A stretch of DNA of 64,000 nucleotides, taken from positions 92,010 to 156,009 of the forward strand of contig CAYJDR010000001.1 of assembly GCA_964368965.1 (NCBI GenBank), read 5' to 3'. The translations under genes and the position numbers were made by a program. Source of the stretch: CAYJDR01 sp964368965 (GTDB lineage Bacteria > Chrysiogenota > Deferribacteres > Deferribacterales > Mucispirillaceae). The notes below the pieces were generated by a model. It did not search any database. It was not told the DNA's origin and worked only from the letters and a program-made list of their open reading frames with translations. This document shows positions 9,140-17,700 of the stretch, piece after piece; the stretch's first letter is position 1, and each line of letters opens with the position of its first letter.

Positions 9140-9757
9140 ATGACAAGTTATACAACATTGGCTATACTTATTGTGTGTAGCTATTTTATTGGCTCAATCC
9201 CGTTTGCTTATGTGCTTGTTAAGCTTATCAAGGGCATAGATGTTAGAACTGTAGGTAGCGGTAACGCTGGTGCAACTAATGCTGGCAGAGTGCTTGGTAA
9301 ATTTGGCTTTCTTGCCGTATTTTTATTAGATTTTATGAAAGGGTTTATACCTGTGATGGTTATGCTATCATACTATGGTGATACTCCTCAATTTTATTTT
9401 GTATGGATTATTGGTATTACTATTGTATTAGGGCATACTTTTTCAGCATTTTTAAACTTTAAAGGTGGCAAGGGTGTCGCTACAGCTGGTGGTATATTTT
9501 GTGCGATTACGCCTATCCCAGCGCTTATTGCTTTTTTAAGTTTTGCTGTAGTTTTTCTTGCTACAAAGATGGTTTCAGCTGGCTCAATATTTGCAGCCTT
9601 AGCTTTGTTTGTTGCAGCGCTATTTACATCAGATGTTACTTTAACAAAAGTGATGACTGGTATTATTGCGTTTTTCGTCATATATATGCACCGCTCAAAT
9701 ATATCACGTATATTAAGTGGTACAGAGAACAAAATTCAATTTAAAAAGAAGGTGTAA
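9140..9757 (+). CDS. plsY: acyl-phosphate glycerol-3-phosphate acyltransferase PlsY
   Basis: Transfers an acyl group from acyl-phosphate to glycerol-3-phosphate, the first committed step to phosphatidic acid in bacteria using the PlsX/PlsY route. The 205-residue multi-spanning protein shows both conserved loops, VGSGNAGATNAGRVLG (about 37-52) and NFKGGKGVATAGG (about 107-119). It follows pgsA after 8 bases. Confidence 0.95.
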   Translation: MTSYTTLAILIVCSYFIGSIPFAYVLVKLIKGIDVRTVGSGNAGATNAGRVLGKFGFLAVFLLDFMKGFIPVMVMLSYYGDTPQFYFVWIIGITIVLGHTFSAFLNFKGGKGVATAGGIFCAITPIPALIAFLSFAVVFLATKMVSAGSIFAALALFVAALFTSDVTLTKVMTGIIAFFVIYMHRSNISRILSGTENKIQFKKKV

Positions 9758-9760
9758 CAA

Positions 9761-10915
9761 TTGCATACTTTTAACGCCTATGTTATGAAAAACTGTATAT
9801 CTTATGCAAAGAGGTATGCGGGTTATACAAAATCAAATCCACTTGTAGGTGCAGCTGTCGTCAAAAATGGCGAAGTGTTATCGTATGGTGCACATGAATA
9901 CTATGGCGGCCCACATGCAGAAGTGAATGCGCTTGCTAACGCTGGTGCTGAAGCAGAGGGCGCTGAGCTATATGTCACGCTTGAGCCTTGCTCAACGTAT
10001 GGCAAAACACCACCATGTACAGATGCGATATTGAAAGCAGGCATTAAAAAAGTTTATGTAGGTGTGCTTGACCCTAATCCTGAACACATGTTGAAGGGTG
10101 TTGACATACTTAGGAAACGTGGTATTGAAGTTGAAATAGGCGTTGCATTAACAGAATGTGCTGCTTTGATTGAAGATTTTGCTAAAACAATCATATTTAG
10201 GCAGCCATATGTTACATTAAAGGCTGGTATGAGCCTCGATGGAAAAGTTGCAACAAAAACTGGCGATTCTAAATGGATCACTAGCCCACAATCTAGAGAA
10301 GAAGCGCATCGCTTACGCTCTAGGGCAGATGCAGTTATCGTCGGTGTTGGTACAGTTTTAGCAGATGACCCTATGTTGAATGTTAGGCTTATCGGTGAAT
10401 ATAAGCAACCACTACGTATCGTTATTGATACAAACGGTAGGCTACCTTTAACATCTCAGTTAGTGAAAACAGCTAGAGATTTACCTGTTATCGTCTATAC
10501 TGGCCCAGATGCTGATAAAGAGAATATCGCAGCACTCATAGAGCAAGGCGTTCATATAAAAGAAATGCCTTTGCAAAGTGGTAAAGTTGATGTGTGTAAA
10601 GTGTTGGACGAATTATATATTACTGAAAAGGTTATGAATGTACTTGTTGAAGGTGGTCCTCAAATTTCTGGAGCGTTTATTGATAATGATCTTGTTGATG
10701 CATTAAAGATTTTTGTTGCACCAAAGATTATTGGTTCATCAGAATCGTTTTCTGTGATAGGTGGTGATGGCGTTAGCAAACTTAACGAGATAATACCGTT
10801 CATATCAATGGACGCTAGCAAAGTTGGTAACGATCTATTTGTTGAAGCTGTCGTACGTAAGTACACTACAAAAATAATCACAGAAACTGAAGCTGTGATG
10901 GAATTAAGTTTATAA
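9761..10915 (+). CDS. ribD: bifunctional riboflavin deaminase/reductase RibD
   Basis: Performs the second and third steps of the pyrimidine branch of riboflavin synthesis. The N-terminal cytidine-deaminase-like domain (1-145) has the zinc site HAEVNAL and PCSTYGKTPPC. The C-terminal reductase domain (150-384) has LKAGMSLDGKVAT and VEGGPQISGAF. I use the TTG at 9761 because a ribosome binding site (AAGAAGGTG) precedes it at the right distance. The in-frame ATG at 9785 has none. It opens a ribD-ribE-ribA-ribH cluster. I see no FMN riboswitch: plsY ends three bases before it. Confidence 0.95.
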   Translation: MHTFNAYVMKNCISYAKRYAGYTKSNPLVGAAVVKNGEVLSYGAHEYYGGPHAEVNALANAGAEAEGAELYVTLEPCSTYGKTPPCTDAILKAGIKKVYVGVLDPNPEHMLKGVDILRKRGIEVEIGVALTECAALIEDFAKTIIFRQPYVTLKAGMSLDGKVATKTGDSKWITSPQSREEAHRLRSRADAVIVGVGTVLADDPMLNVRLIGEYKQPLRIVIDTNGRLPLTSQLVKTARDLPVIVYTGPDADKENIAALIEQGVHIKEMPLQSGKVDVCKVLDELYITEKVMNVLVEGGPQISGAFIDNDLVDALKIFVAPKIIGSSESFSVIGGDGVSKLNEIIPFISMDASKVGNDLFVEAVVRKYTTKIITETEAVMELSL

Positions 10916-10916
10916 A

Positions 10917-11546
10917 ATGTTTACAGGAATAATCGAAGAAACAGGCAAAGTTGCAAGCTACATAAAACAAGGTAACTCTGCAAAAATACGCATTACATGT
11001 AATAAAGTGCTGGAAGGCTCTATCTTGGGCGATTCTATTGCTGTTAATGGTGTATGCTTAACAGCAACGGGCATTGGCTCAGACTATTTTGAAGCAGATG
11101 TCAGCTATGAGACAATTAACCGCACAGCATTAAATAGATTGCTTGTTGGGCATGTTGTGAACCTTGAGCGTGCGCTAACATTATCGTCGAGATTAGGTGG
11201 GCACTTAGTGCAAGGGCATGTTGATAGTGTGGCAAATATCCAATCTATCACAATGAATGGTAGTAGCTATGTCTTGAAAATAAAATATCCAAGTAATCTT
11301 GATAAATATATTACTGAGAAATGTTCAGTTACAATAGACGGTATCAGTCTAACTGTAGCAAACACTATAAATAATACATTAGAAGTGGCAGTTATCCCAC
11401 ATACATTTGAAAACACAACTTTGAAACATAAATCAAGTGGCGATATTATAAACCTCGAGGTTGACCAAATCGCTCGCTATGTTGAAAAAATGCTTGATAA
11501 AAACAACTCAGAAGATAGATTAATAGGGTTGCTTGATAAATTGTAA
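10917..11546 (+). CDS. ribE: riboflavin synthase alpha chain
   Basis: Dismutates two 6,7-dimethyl-8-ribityllumazine molecules to riboflavin plus the pyrimidine precursor. The 209 residues comprise two repeated lumazine-binding barrels. The first begins with the signature MFTGIIEETG and contains GVCLTAT. The second has GHLVQGHVD and GISLTVA (about 95-150). The ATG follows the ribD stop directly. Confidence 0.96.
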   Translation: MFTGIIEETGKVASYIKQGNSAKIRITCNKVLEGSILGDSIAVNGVCLTATGIGSDYFEADVSYETINRTALNRLLVGHVVNLERALTLSSRLGGHLVQGHVDSVANIQSITMNGSSYVLKIKYPSNLDKYITEKCSVTIDGISLTVANTINNTLEVAVIPHTFENTTLKHKSSGDIINLEVDQIARYVEKMLDKNNSEDRLIGLLDKL

Positions 11547-11567
11547 AATGGTAACTAAGGTACAATA

Positions 11568-12641
11568 ATGAATGACGTAAAATCTATAGAAACTCTTGAA
11601 GCCATTGATATAATCCGTTGTGGCGGTTCGCTTATTTTAACTAACTATGTTGAGGGCAAGCGAAACTATGCGCTATATGTTGCAACCCAATTTGCAACTA
11701 CTAAAGCAATGGCTTTGATTAACGAGTATAACACTAAGGGTGTAAAGTTGGCGTTGTCTAGCGAACTTTATAACAATATCAATGCCGATGCAGAAAACTC
11801 AGCTATCCAACTTAGTTTAAAAACAGCTATGCAAGCATACAAAGAAATTACACTAGTTGAAACAGTGAACGGTGGAATATTGATAAAATATGCACTTGAA
11901 GAAGCAAGCGTCGATATATCAAGGCTTGCTAGCCTTTACTCATCAGGTGTTATCTGTGAGCTTGATGAAAAATCTATAAATGATATATTATCAAAAGGCG
12001 TTAAACTTTTTGATATCGTAAAACTTAGAGAGTACCGTGATAATCACGATAGCATTACAAGTAAAGTGTCACTACAGCCGATCACTACGCTATATGGCAC
12101 ATTTACAGTTGTTGGCTTTCATAATGACATTGACGAACAAGAAATTGTAGCAATAATCAAAGGCGATATTAAAAACGAGAAAAGCGTGTTGACGAGGATA
12201 CACTCGCAATGTATAACTGGTGATGTTTTCAGCTCACTTCGTTGCGATTGTGGCGACCAACTACACAGTGCAATGCGTGCTATTGATGAGCTTGGTGTCG
12301 GTGTCGTGTTGTACCTTTTCCAAGAAGGGCGAGGGATAGGGCTTCTAAACAAAATTAAAGCATATAACTTGCAAGATAAAGGGTTAGATACTGTTGAAGC
12401 TAATATTGAGCTTGGGTTCGCTGACGATTTGAGAGATTATAGCTTTGCAGCACAAGTTTTACGAAAACTAGGTGTTACAAATATAAAACTATTGTCGAAC
12501 AACCCTAGAAAATTCGACGGACTTGCAGACGCAGGTATTACCATTGATGAAAGAGTAAGTATCGAGTGTGAAATACACGACGATAATAAAAAATACATGC
12601 AAACAAAAAAAGATAAATTAGGTCATACACTAAACATATAG
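11568..12641 (+). CDS. ribA: RibBA-type protein: intact GTP cyclohydrolase II, degenerate RibB half
   Basis: The C-terminal half (about 165-357) is a complete GTP cyclohydrolase II, the first step of the pyrimidine branch. The zinc cysteines are at about 215, 226 and 228 (SQCITGD, LRCDCGD), the catalytic loop QEGRGIGLLNKIKAY is present, and so is DTVEAN. The N-terminal half has the length and secondary pattern of dihydroxybutanone-phosphate synthase (DIIRCGGSLILTN, VDISRLA) but has lost its catalytic motifs. TNYVEGKRN stands where DDEDRENEGDL is expected, and no HGRGLIC motif exists. I infer that only the cyclohydrolase works; the copy at 37536-38627 is decayed in the opposite half. Confidence 0.92.
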   Translation: MNDVKSIETLEAIDIIRCGGSLILTNYVEGKRNYALYVATQFATTKAMALINEYNTKGVKLALSSELYNNINADAENSAIQLSLKTAMQAYKEITLVETVNGGILIKYALEEASVDISRLASLYSSGVICELDEKSINDILSKGVKLFDIVKLREYRDNHDSITSKVSLQPITTLYGTFTVVGFHNDIDEQEIVAIIKGDIKNEKSVLTRIHSQCITGDVFSSLRCDCGDQLHSAMRAIDELGVGVVLYLFQEGRGIGLLNKIKAYNLQDKGLDTVEANIELGFADDLRDYSFAAQVLRKLGVTNIKLLSNNPRKFDGLADAGITIDERVSIECEIHDDNKKYMQTKKDKLGHTLNI

Positions 12642-12650
12642 GAGGACGAT

Positions 12651-13124
12651 ATGCCTATTAATATAATTGAAGGTAATTATGAAGGTAAAGGAATAAAAGT
12701 TGGTATAGTTGCTGGCAGATTTAACGACCGCATCACTAACACTCTAGTTGAAGGTGCTATTGATATGCTTGTGCGCCACAATGTTGACTCATCAGACATT
12801 ACAGTATGTAAAGTTCCTGGTGCGTTTGAAATACCATTTATGTGTAAAGAACTGGCAAAATCAGGCAAATATGATGCCGTTATAGCTTTAGGCGCTGTAA
12901 TTAGAGGCTCTACACCTCATTTTGATTACGTTTCATCAGAAGTTACAAAAGGTGTTGCACATGTTGGGCTTGACTATGGCGTGCCAGTGATATTTGGCGT
13001 GCTAACTACTGATACAATTGAGCAAGCTGTTGAGCGTGCAGGCACAAAAGCTGGTAACAAAGGTTCAGAAGCAGCAATGACAGCTATTGAGATGATTAAC
13101 CTTAAAAAACAAGTGAGTAAATAA
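12651..13124 (+). CDS. ribH: 6,7-dimethyl-8-ribityllumazine synthase
   Basis: Condenses the RibA/RibD-derived pyrimidine with dihydroxybutanone phosphate, the penultimate step of riboflavin synthesis, usually as a large shell-like oligomer. The 157 residues carry VAGRFNDRI, the substrate motif PGAFEIP (about 62) and GAVIRGSTPHFDYV (about 86). A very strong ribosome binding site (AGGAGG) precedes the ATG. Confidence 0.97.
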   Translation: MPINIIEGNYEGKGIKVGIVAGRFNDRITNTLVEGAIDMLVRHNVDSSDITVCKVPGAFEIPFMCKELAKSGKYDAVIALGAVIRGSTPHFDYVSSEVTKGVAHVGLDYGVPVIFGVLTTDTIEQAVERAGTKAGNKGSEAAMTAIEMINLKKQVSK

Positions 13125-13125
13125 T

Positions 13126-13575
13126 TTGAATAACAAACGTATTACAGCTAGGGATGTCGCCGTTAAGATGATGTATAGCTTAGAGCTTAGGGAAAGTACA
13201 TATGCTGATGTTGTTAGCAATTTTGAATTTAGAGAGTTTGATATTGATGGCGCTACCTTAGAGTTTGCAAAAGAACTATTTAGAGTAGCTTGTGAAAACA
13301 GAGAAAAAGATGATGAAATAATATCAAAATTTTTATCTAAGAACTGGACAATCGAGCGTATCGGTCTAGTTGAGAAGTGCATATTGCGCACAGCTATAAG
13401 CGAGTTCTTTCATGGAACAGCACCAGCCTATGCAATATTAGATGATTTTGTCACAATTGCTAAACATTATGGCGATGATAAAACAGCTTCGTTCATAAAC
13501 GGAATATTAGAATCAATTCGTAGCAAGTTTGACATCAACCGTGGGTACGATGATGATAAACTACAAGACGCTTAG
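13126..13575 (+). CDS. nusB: transcription antitermination factor NusB
   Basis: Helical RNA-binding protein that joins NusE (S10) at boxA for rRNA antitermination. The 149 residues match the family: N-terminal ARDVAVKMMYSLEL, then NWTIERIGLVEKCILR and AYAILDDFVTIAKHYGDDKTASFINGIL split across the C-terminal half. The start appears to be TTG at 13126, one base after the ribH stop. It has only a weak ribosome binding site but keeps the conserved N-terminus. The ribH-nusB order is common. Confidence 0.93.
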   Translation: MNNKRITARDVAVKMMYSLELRESTYADVVSNFEFREFDIDGATLEFAKELFRVACENREKDDEIISKFLSKNWTIERIGLVEKCILRTAISEFFHGTAPAYAILDDFVTIAKHYGDDKTASFINGILESIRSKFDINRGYDDDKLQDA

Positions 13576-13945
13576 GGTAGATTACGGCTCGTTTGATGCA
13601 TTCCCAGCGTTAGTTGATTACGACTTCGTTCGCAATCGCCCGCGCGGAGGCACTTGCCGTATGGATTTTTTCTCATATGGTAAGATATCGAATGCATTTG
13701 AAAACATCAGTGTCAAACCTTTTGTTTATATCAAAAAAGAAGACACATATTTTGAGAATGGCGTAATACTGATCGATTTTGCAACACTTGATAGTGAGCT
13801 AGATAACATCTTAAAGATGGTGAAAGATATGAAGTTTGAGCAAATCTATATTGAAAACTCAAACAAATTTTCTATTGAGAGCCTTGTGAAAAAATTATCA
13901 GATATTGAAGTTATTTTATTAAACTTCTCGGATAACAATGGATAA
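13550..13945 (+). CDS. unrecognised protein overlapping nusB
   Basis: A frame of 131 residues starting MMINYKTLRVDYG, with the first ATG inside the end of nusB (26-base overlap) and a GTGGG ribosome-binding-like site upstream. A longer TTG start at 13529 seems unlikely. The protein is soluble and mixed alpha/beta by eye. It includes RNRPRGGTCR near residue 28, and the tail runs FIYI-like strands into a helix (SIESLVKKLS). I do not recognise a family. It ends overlapping the next gene by 8 bases, so it is translated as part of the same operon and is likely real. Confidence 0.65.
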   Translation: MMINYKTLRVDYGSFDAFPALVDYDFVRNRPRGGTCRMDFFSYGKISNAFENISVKPFVYIKKEDTYFENGVILIDFATLDSELDNILKMVKDMKFEQIYIENSNKFSIESLVKKLSDIEVILLNFSDNNG

Positions 13946-14198
13946 TAAAACAGTAAGAATAATGTTCACATGTGACCATAAAGATATCATATATATCAAC
14001 TCGGTTATTGACTCTTATGGTGGGCTTGGGCTAATGCGTACACTAGATATTGATAAATATAACTGTGCGTATTACTCAACTAAAGGCATGTATAAAGATG
14101 CAATCAAAGTTTTTGAAGCACTCATAGAAGAGGGCGTCAGCATCAGAGATATAAAAACTGAAGAAACAGAAGATATAGACTCGTTCGCTTCTGAATAA
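13938..14198 (+). CDS. small DUF4911-like protein
   Basis: An 86-residue soluble protein with the pattern of the DUF4911 family as I remember it: an RIMF-type beta strand, then DIIYINSVIDSYGGLGLMRTLD split over residues 15-36, and a terminal helix containing FEALIEEG. The function is unknown. It overlaps the preceding unknown gene by 8 bases and is followed by the YhaM-like exoribonuclease after 13 bases. The family assignment is from memory of the sequence shape and should be checked with a profile search. Confidence 0.65.
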   Translation: MDNKTVRIMFTCDHKDIIYINSVIDSYGGLGLMRTLDIDKYNCAYYSTKGMYKDAIKVFEALIEEGVSIRDIKTEETEDIDSFASE

Positions 14199-14211
14199 GG
14201 ATTTACACAAC

Positions 14212-15150
14212 ATGGATATGACAATAAGCAAGAAAAAATATATGATATTCAACCTTATTACTGCACAAACTAAAGATAATCGTCCATATTATCGTATGGT
14301 GCTTACAGATACTGAAAGCAACTCAATAAATGGCATTATGTTTGATGCACAAAAGTTGAAATTTACAGCTGAAAAGGGTAATGTAGTTGAAGTTACAGGT
14401 GTTCTACAACAATATAACGGAGTAGCACAACTTAAAGTTAGCGATATGGAACTTGTTGAAGACGCTGACCAAAACGACTTTCTACCAAAATCAGCAAAAG
14501 ATGCAAAAGTTATGGCTGAAGAGCTTAAAGCTGTTTTATCACAACATATTAAGAGCCCTTACTTCGTATCACTTTATGAAGCTTTCTTAAACGATGAAAA
14601 GTTTTTCGGCGAATTTGTGAAACATCCAGCTGCAAAGTCTGTTCACCATGCATATATTAGCGGTTTACTCGAACATACTTTATCTATGCTAAAAATTGGT
14701 GCATTACTTGCCGATTACTATGGCAAAGGTGTTATTAATAAAGAGTTGCTATTGATGGGTGCACTTTTCCACGATGTTGGTAAAGTTGCTGAAATTAACA
14801 GCGAATCTGCATTTGAATATACTGATGCTGGCAGACTTTTAGGCCACTTAATTATCGGTATGGATATCGTGAAAGAATATATTGCAAATATTGAAGATTT
14901 TCCAAAAGAAGCTAAATTGTTATTATTACACATGATTGCTAGCCATCACGGTCTTTTAGAATATGGCTCACCAAAGCGACCTAAAATAAAAGAAGCATTA
15001 TTGCTCCATTATGTTGATAATATAGATGCTAAAATGGCTGCACTAGACGATATTTTTGAAAAAGAAGATGTACAACCAGGCAACTGGAGCACTTTTGATA
15101 GACCGCTTGAGCGCCAGTTGTTTAACCATGGGTTTTTCCCAGACGAGTAG
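14212..15150 (+). CDS. yhaM: YhaM-like 3'-5' exoribonuclease (OB fold plus HD domain)
   Basis: The 312 residues combine an N-terminal OB-fold nucleic-acid-binding domain (about 10-85, with VVEVTGVLQQYNG) and a C-terminal HD phosphohydrolase domain. The HD metal-binding histidines and aspartates are in SVHHAYISGLLEHTLSM (about 144), GALFHDVGK (about 183) and IASHHG (about 242). This is the YhaM/CBF1 architecture, known in Bacillus and relatives as a 3'-5' exoribonuclease. The next gene is a YmdB-like phosphoesterase, a family linked to RNase Y in Bacilli, so an RNA-turnover pair is plausible. Confidence 0.88.
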   Translation: MDMTISKKKYMIFNLITAQTKDNRPYYRMVLTDTESNSINGIMFDAQKLKFTAEKGNVVEVTGVLQQYNGVAQLKVSDMELVEDADQNDFLPKSAKDAKVMAEELKAVLSQHIKSPYFVSLYEAFLNDEKFFGEFVKHPAAKSVHHAYISGLLEHTLSMLKIGALLADYYGKGVINKELLLMGALFHDVGKVAEINSESAFEYTDAGRLLGHLIIGMDIVKEYIANIEDFPKEAKLLLLHMIASHHGLLEYGSPKRPKIKEALLLHYVDNIDAKMAALDDIFEKEDVQPGNWSTFDRPLERQLFNHGFFPDE

Positions 15151-15154
15151 GCAT

Positions 15155-15919
15155 TTGAAGACATTAATTATTGGCGACATTGTTGGCAAACTTGGCAGAA
15201 AAGCTGTTAAACAATACCTCCAAGATGTTGATAGAAAATCATACGATTTAATTATTGCTAATGGTGAAAATTCTGCATCTGGTTTTGGTATTACAGATAG
15301 GGTTTATAGCGAGTTGATTAACGCTGGTGTGCACATTATCACCGGTGGAAACCACACATGGGATAGGCCTGATACGGCACTGCATATCAACAGATGGGAT
15401 AACTTCATACGCCCATTAAATCATAATGGCGATGCTTTAGGTGTGGGGTATAAAACTGTTGAGATATACGGTAAGGAATACACCATTATTAGTTTACTTG
15501 GCAGAGTTTTTATGGGGTTTGCAGATGATCCATTCAAGGCGTTTGATAAAATTTATGATAGCATAAAAGATACGTTTATTATCATAGATTTTCATGCAGA
15601 AGCTACAGCTGAAAAGGTTGCATTTGCACACTATGTATCTGAGAGGGCTAATGTTGTTTATGGCACACATACACACGTGCAAACAAACGACCTGAGGCTA
15701 TTAAACGATAATCTGCTGTATATTACTGACGTTGGCATGTGTGGCAGTGCAGATGGTTGCATTGGCATGGAAGCAAGCGGCAGCATTGAGCGCTTCACAT
15801 CTTTTCAAAAACCTAAGATGAAAGTAGAAGTGAATGGTAAAAAAATGTTCAATGCTATTGAATTTGTTGAAGAAAATAATAAAATTATAAGTTATAAAAT
15901 AATTAATATTGTTAGTTAG
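15155..15919 (+). CDS. YmdB/TIGR00282 family metallophosphoesterase
   Basis: A calcineurin-like phosphoesterase of the YmdB type, about 254 residues. Metal and catalytic motifs are GDIVGKLGR, ANGENSASGFG, GGNHTWD, DFHAEATAEK and YGTHTHVQTND. Family members hydrolyse 2',3'-cyclic AMP and influence RNase Y and biofilm formation in Bacillus. I choose the TTG at 15155, five bases after the yhaM stop, because the family begins almost directly with the first strand (KTLIIGDIVG). Longer in-frame starts, such as the ATG at 15128, lie inside yhaM and add non-conserved residues. Confidence 0.88.
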   Translation: MKTLIIGDIVGKLGRKAVKQYLQDVDRKSYDLIIANGENSASGFGITDRVYSELINAGVHIITGGNHTWDRPDTALHINRWDNFIRPLNHNGDALGVGYKTVEIYGKEYTIISLLGRVFMGFADDPFKAFDKIYDSIKDTFIIIDFHAEATAEKVAFAHYVSERANVVYGTHTHVQTNDLRLLNDNLLYITDVGMCGSADGCIGMEASGSIERFTSFQKPKMKVEVNGKKMFNAIEFVEENNKIISYKIINIVS

Positions 15920-15930
15920 TTATTACGCTA

Positions 15931-15959
15931 TTGACGATATGGGAATTCTGGTATACTTT
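15931..15959 (+). promoter_or_regulatory. sigma-70 promoter candidate for rpiB-glyA
   Basis: TTGACG (15931-15936), a 17-base spacer and TACTTT (15954-15959) lie in the short gap before rpiB. This is one of the few gaps inside the long plus-strand array. Confidence 0.5.
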
Positions 15960-15978
15960 AAATAAGATGGGAGGATTT

Positions 15979-16413
15979 ATGTCTTGTAAAGTATCAATCG
16001 GCTCAGACCATGCAGGATTTGCACTAAAGCAGGAACTTGTGGGTTACTTAGAGCAAAAAGGCTACACTGTTGAAGATAAAGGGACATACGATACATCATC
16101 TGTCGACTATCCCGATTACGCTGATAAGGTAGCATCAAGCATTTTATCAAAAGAAACTGAAAAGGGTATTCTCGTTTGTGGTTCAGGCATTGGTATTTCA
16201 ATTGCTGCTAACAGGCATAAAGGGATACGTGCTGCACTTTGCCACGATGCATTTACTGCAAAAATGAGCAGAATGCATAACGATGCTAACATATTAGTGC
16301 TAGGTGCTAATACGACAGGCGTTTCAGTTGTGAAAGATATGGTAGATATATGGTTCGCAACTGATTTTGAAGGTGGCAGACACCAAAACAGAATTGATAA
16401 ATTAGATAAATAA
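15979..16413 (+). CDS. rpiB: ribose-5-phosphate isomerase B
   Basis: Interconverts ribose-5-phosphate and ribulose-5-phosphate; ribulose-5-phosphate is also the substrate of RibB, which this genome needs for riboflavin. The 144 residues contain IGSDHAGFALK, VDYPDYA, the catalytic-cysteine motif CGSGIGISIAANR and HNDANILVLG. The ATG at 15979 has a GGGAGGA ribosome binding site, so the longer in-frame start upstream is rejected. It precedes glyA. Confidence 0.95.
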   Translation: MSCKVSIGSDHAGFALKQELVGYLEQKGYTVEDKGTYDTSSVDYPDYADKVASSILSKETEKGILVCGSGIGISIAANRHKGIRAALCHDAFTAKMSRMHNDANILVLGANTTGVSVVKDMVDIWFATDFEGGRHQNRIDKLDK

Positions 16414-16440
16414 AATATAACACTATTTAGGAGTTTAGGA

Positions 16441-17697
16441 ATGAGTTTATACGAAAACGTAAAACAGTACGACACAGAAATTTATGATGCGATAATGAAA
16501 GAAGCAGGCAGACAAGAAGAGCACATCGAACTTATCGCTAGTGAAAACTTTGTTAGCCCAGCTGTATTAGAGGTTGCTGGATCTGTATTAACAAACAAAT
16601 ACGCTGAAGGCTACCCTGATAAACGCTACTATGGCGGTTGTGAATATGTTGATGTTGCTGAACAATTAGCTATTGATAGAGCAAAAGCATTATTCGGTGC
16701 TGAATATGCAAACGTTCAACCACACGCTGGTAGCCAAGCAAACTTCGCAGCATATTTTGCTGTTTTAAAACCAGGCGACACTATTTTAGGTATGGATTTA
16801 TCTCATGGTGGCCACTTAACACACGGTAGCCCTGTAAACTTTTCTGGTAAATTCTTTAACGTTATCCCTTACGGTGTATCAAAAGAAACAGAAACAATCG
16901 ACTATGATAACGTTGAAAAACTAGCTATGGAACATAAACCAAAGATGATAGTTGTTGGTGCAAGTGCATATGCAAGAACAATCGACTTTGAAGCGTTCAG
17001 AAAAATCGCTGACAAAGTTGGCGCATACTTGATGGTTGATATGGCACACATCGCTGGTTTAGTTGCAGCTGGTTGCCATCCGAACCCAGTTCCATACGCT
17101 GATATCGTTACTACAACAACTCACAAAACACTAAGAGGGCCACGTGGTGGTTTAATCTTAGCTAAGGAAGAGTTCGGTAAAGCTATTAACTCTCAAGTTT
17201 TCCCAGGTATGCAAGGTGGCCCATTAATGCACATCATAGCTGCTAAAGCGGTTGCATTGAAAGAAGCTGCTTCACCTGAGTTTAAAGCTTACCAACAACA
17301 ACTTGTTAAAAACGCTAGCGCACTTTGCGAAGCTTTAAAAAATAAAGGTTTCAGGATTGTATCTAACGGTACTGATAACCACCTAATGTTGATAGATGTT
17401 CAATCAAAAGGCTTAACTGGTAAAGATTGCCAAATCGCACTTGATAAAGCGAACATTACAACTAACAAAAATACTATTCCGTTTGAAACTCTATCTCCAT
17501 TCGTTACTAGTGGTATCAGGGTTGGTACGCCAGCTGTTACTACACGTGGCATGAAAGAAGCTGAAATGCAAATTATCGCAGATTGTATGTCTGATGTGTT
17601 TGAAAACATCAACGACGATGCTAAGATTGCTGAAGTTAGAGAAAGAGTTAAAGCACTATGTGCTGAGTTCCCACTATACAAAGGCACATTGTATTAA
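16441..17697 (+). CDS. glyA: serine hydroxymethyltransferase
   Basis: PLP enzyme converting serine and tetrahydrofolate to glycine and methylene-tetrahydrofolate. The 418 residues are full length. They include IELIASENFVSPAV, YAEGYPDKRYYGGCE, the PLP-lysine motif TTTTHKTLRGPRGG (about 222) and PFVTSGIRVGTPA. Codon choice is more biased than in neighbours, fitting high expression. The next gene starts three bases after the stop. Confidence 0.98.
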   Translation: MSLYENVKQYDTEIYDAIMKEAGRQEEHIELIASENFVSPAVLEVAGSVLTNKYAEGYPDKRYYGGCEYVDVAEQLAIDRAKALFGAEYANVQPHAGSQANFAAYFAVLKPGDTILGMDLSHGGHLTHGSPVNFSGKFFNVIPYGVSKETETIDYDNVEKLAMEHKPKMIVVGASAYARTIDFEAFRKIADKVGAYLMVDMAHIAGLVAAGCHPNPVPYADIVTTTTHKTLRGPRGGLILAKEEFGKAINSQVFPGMQGGPLMHIIAAKAVALKEAASPEFKAYQQQLVKNASALCEALKNKGFRIVSNGTDNHLMLIDVQSKGLTGKDCQIALDKANITTNKNTIPFETLSPFVTSGIRVGTPAVTTRGMKEAEMQIIADCMSDVFENINDDAKIAEVRERVKALCAEFPLYKGTLY

Positions 17698-17700
17698 GAT

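Noticed and set aside
9700..9800. FMN riboswitch before the riboflavin genes
   Set aside because: plsY ends three bases before the ribD start, so there is no room. I saw no such conserved leader before the second ribBA either.
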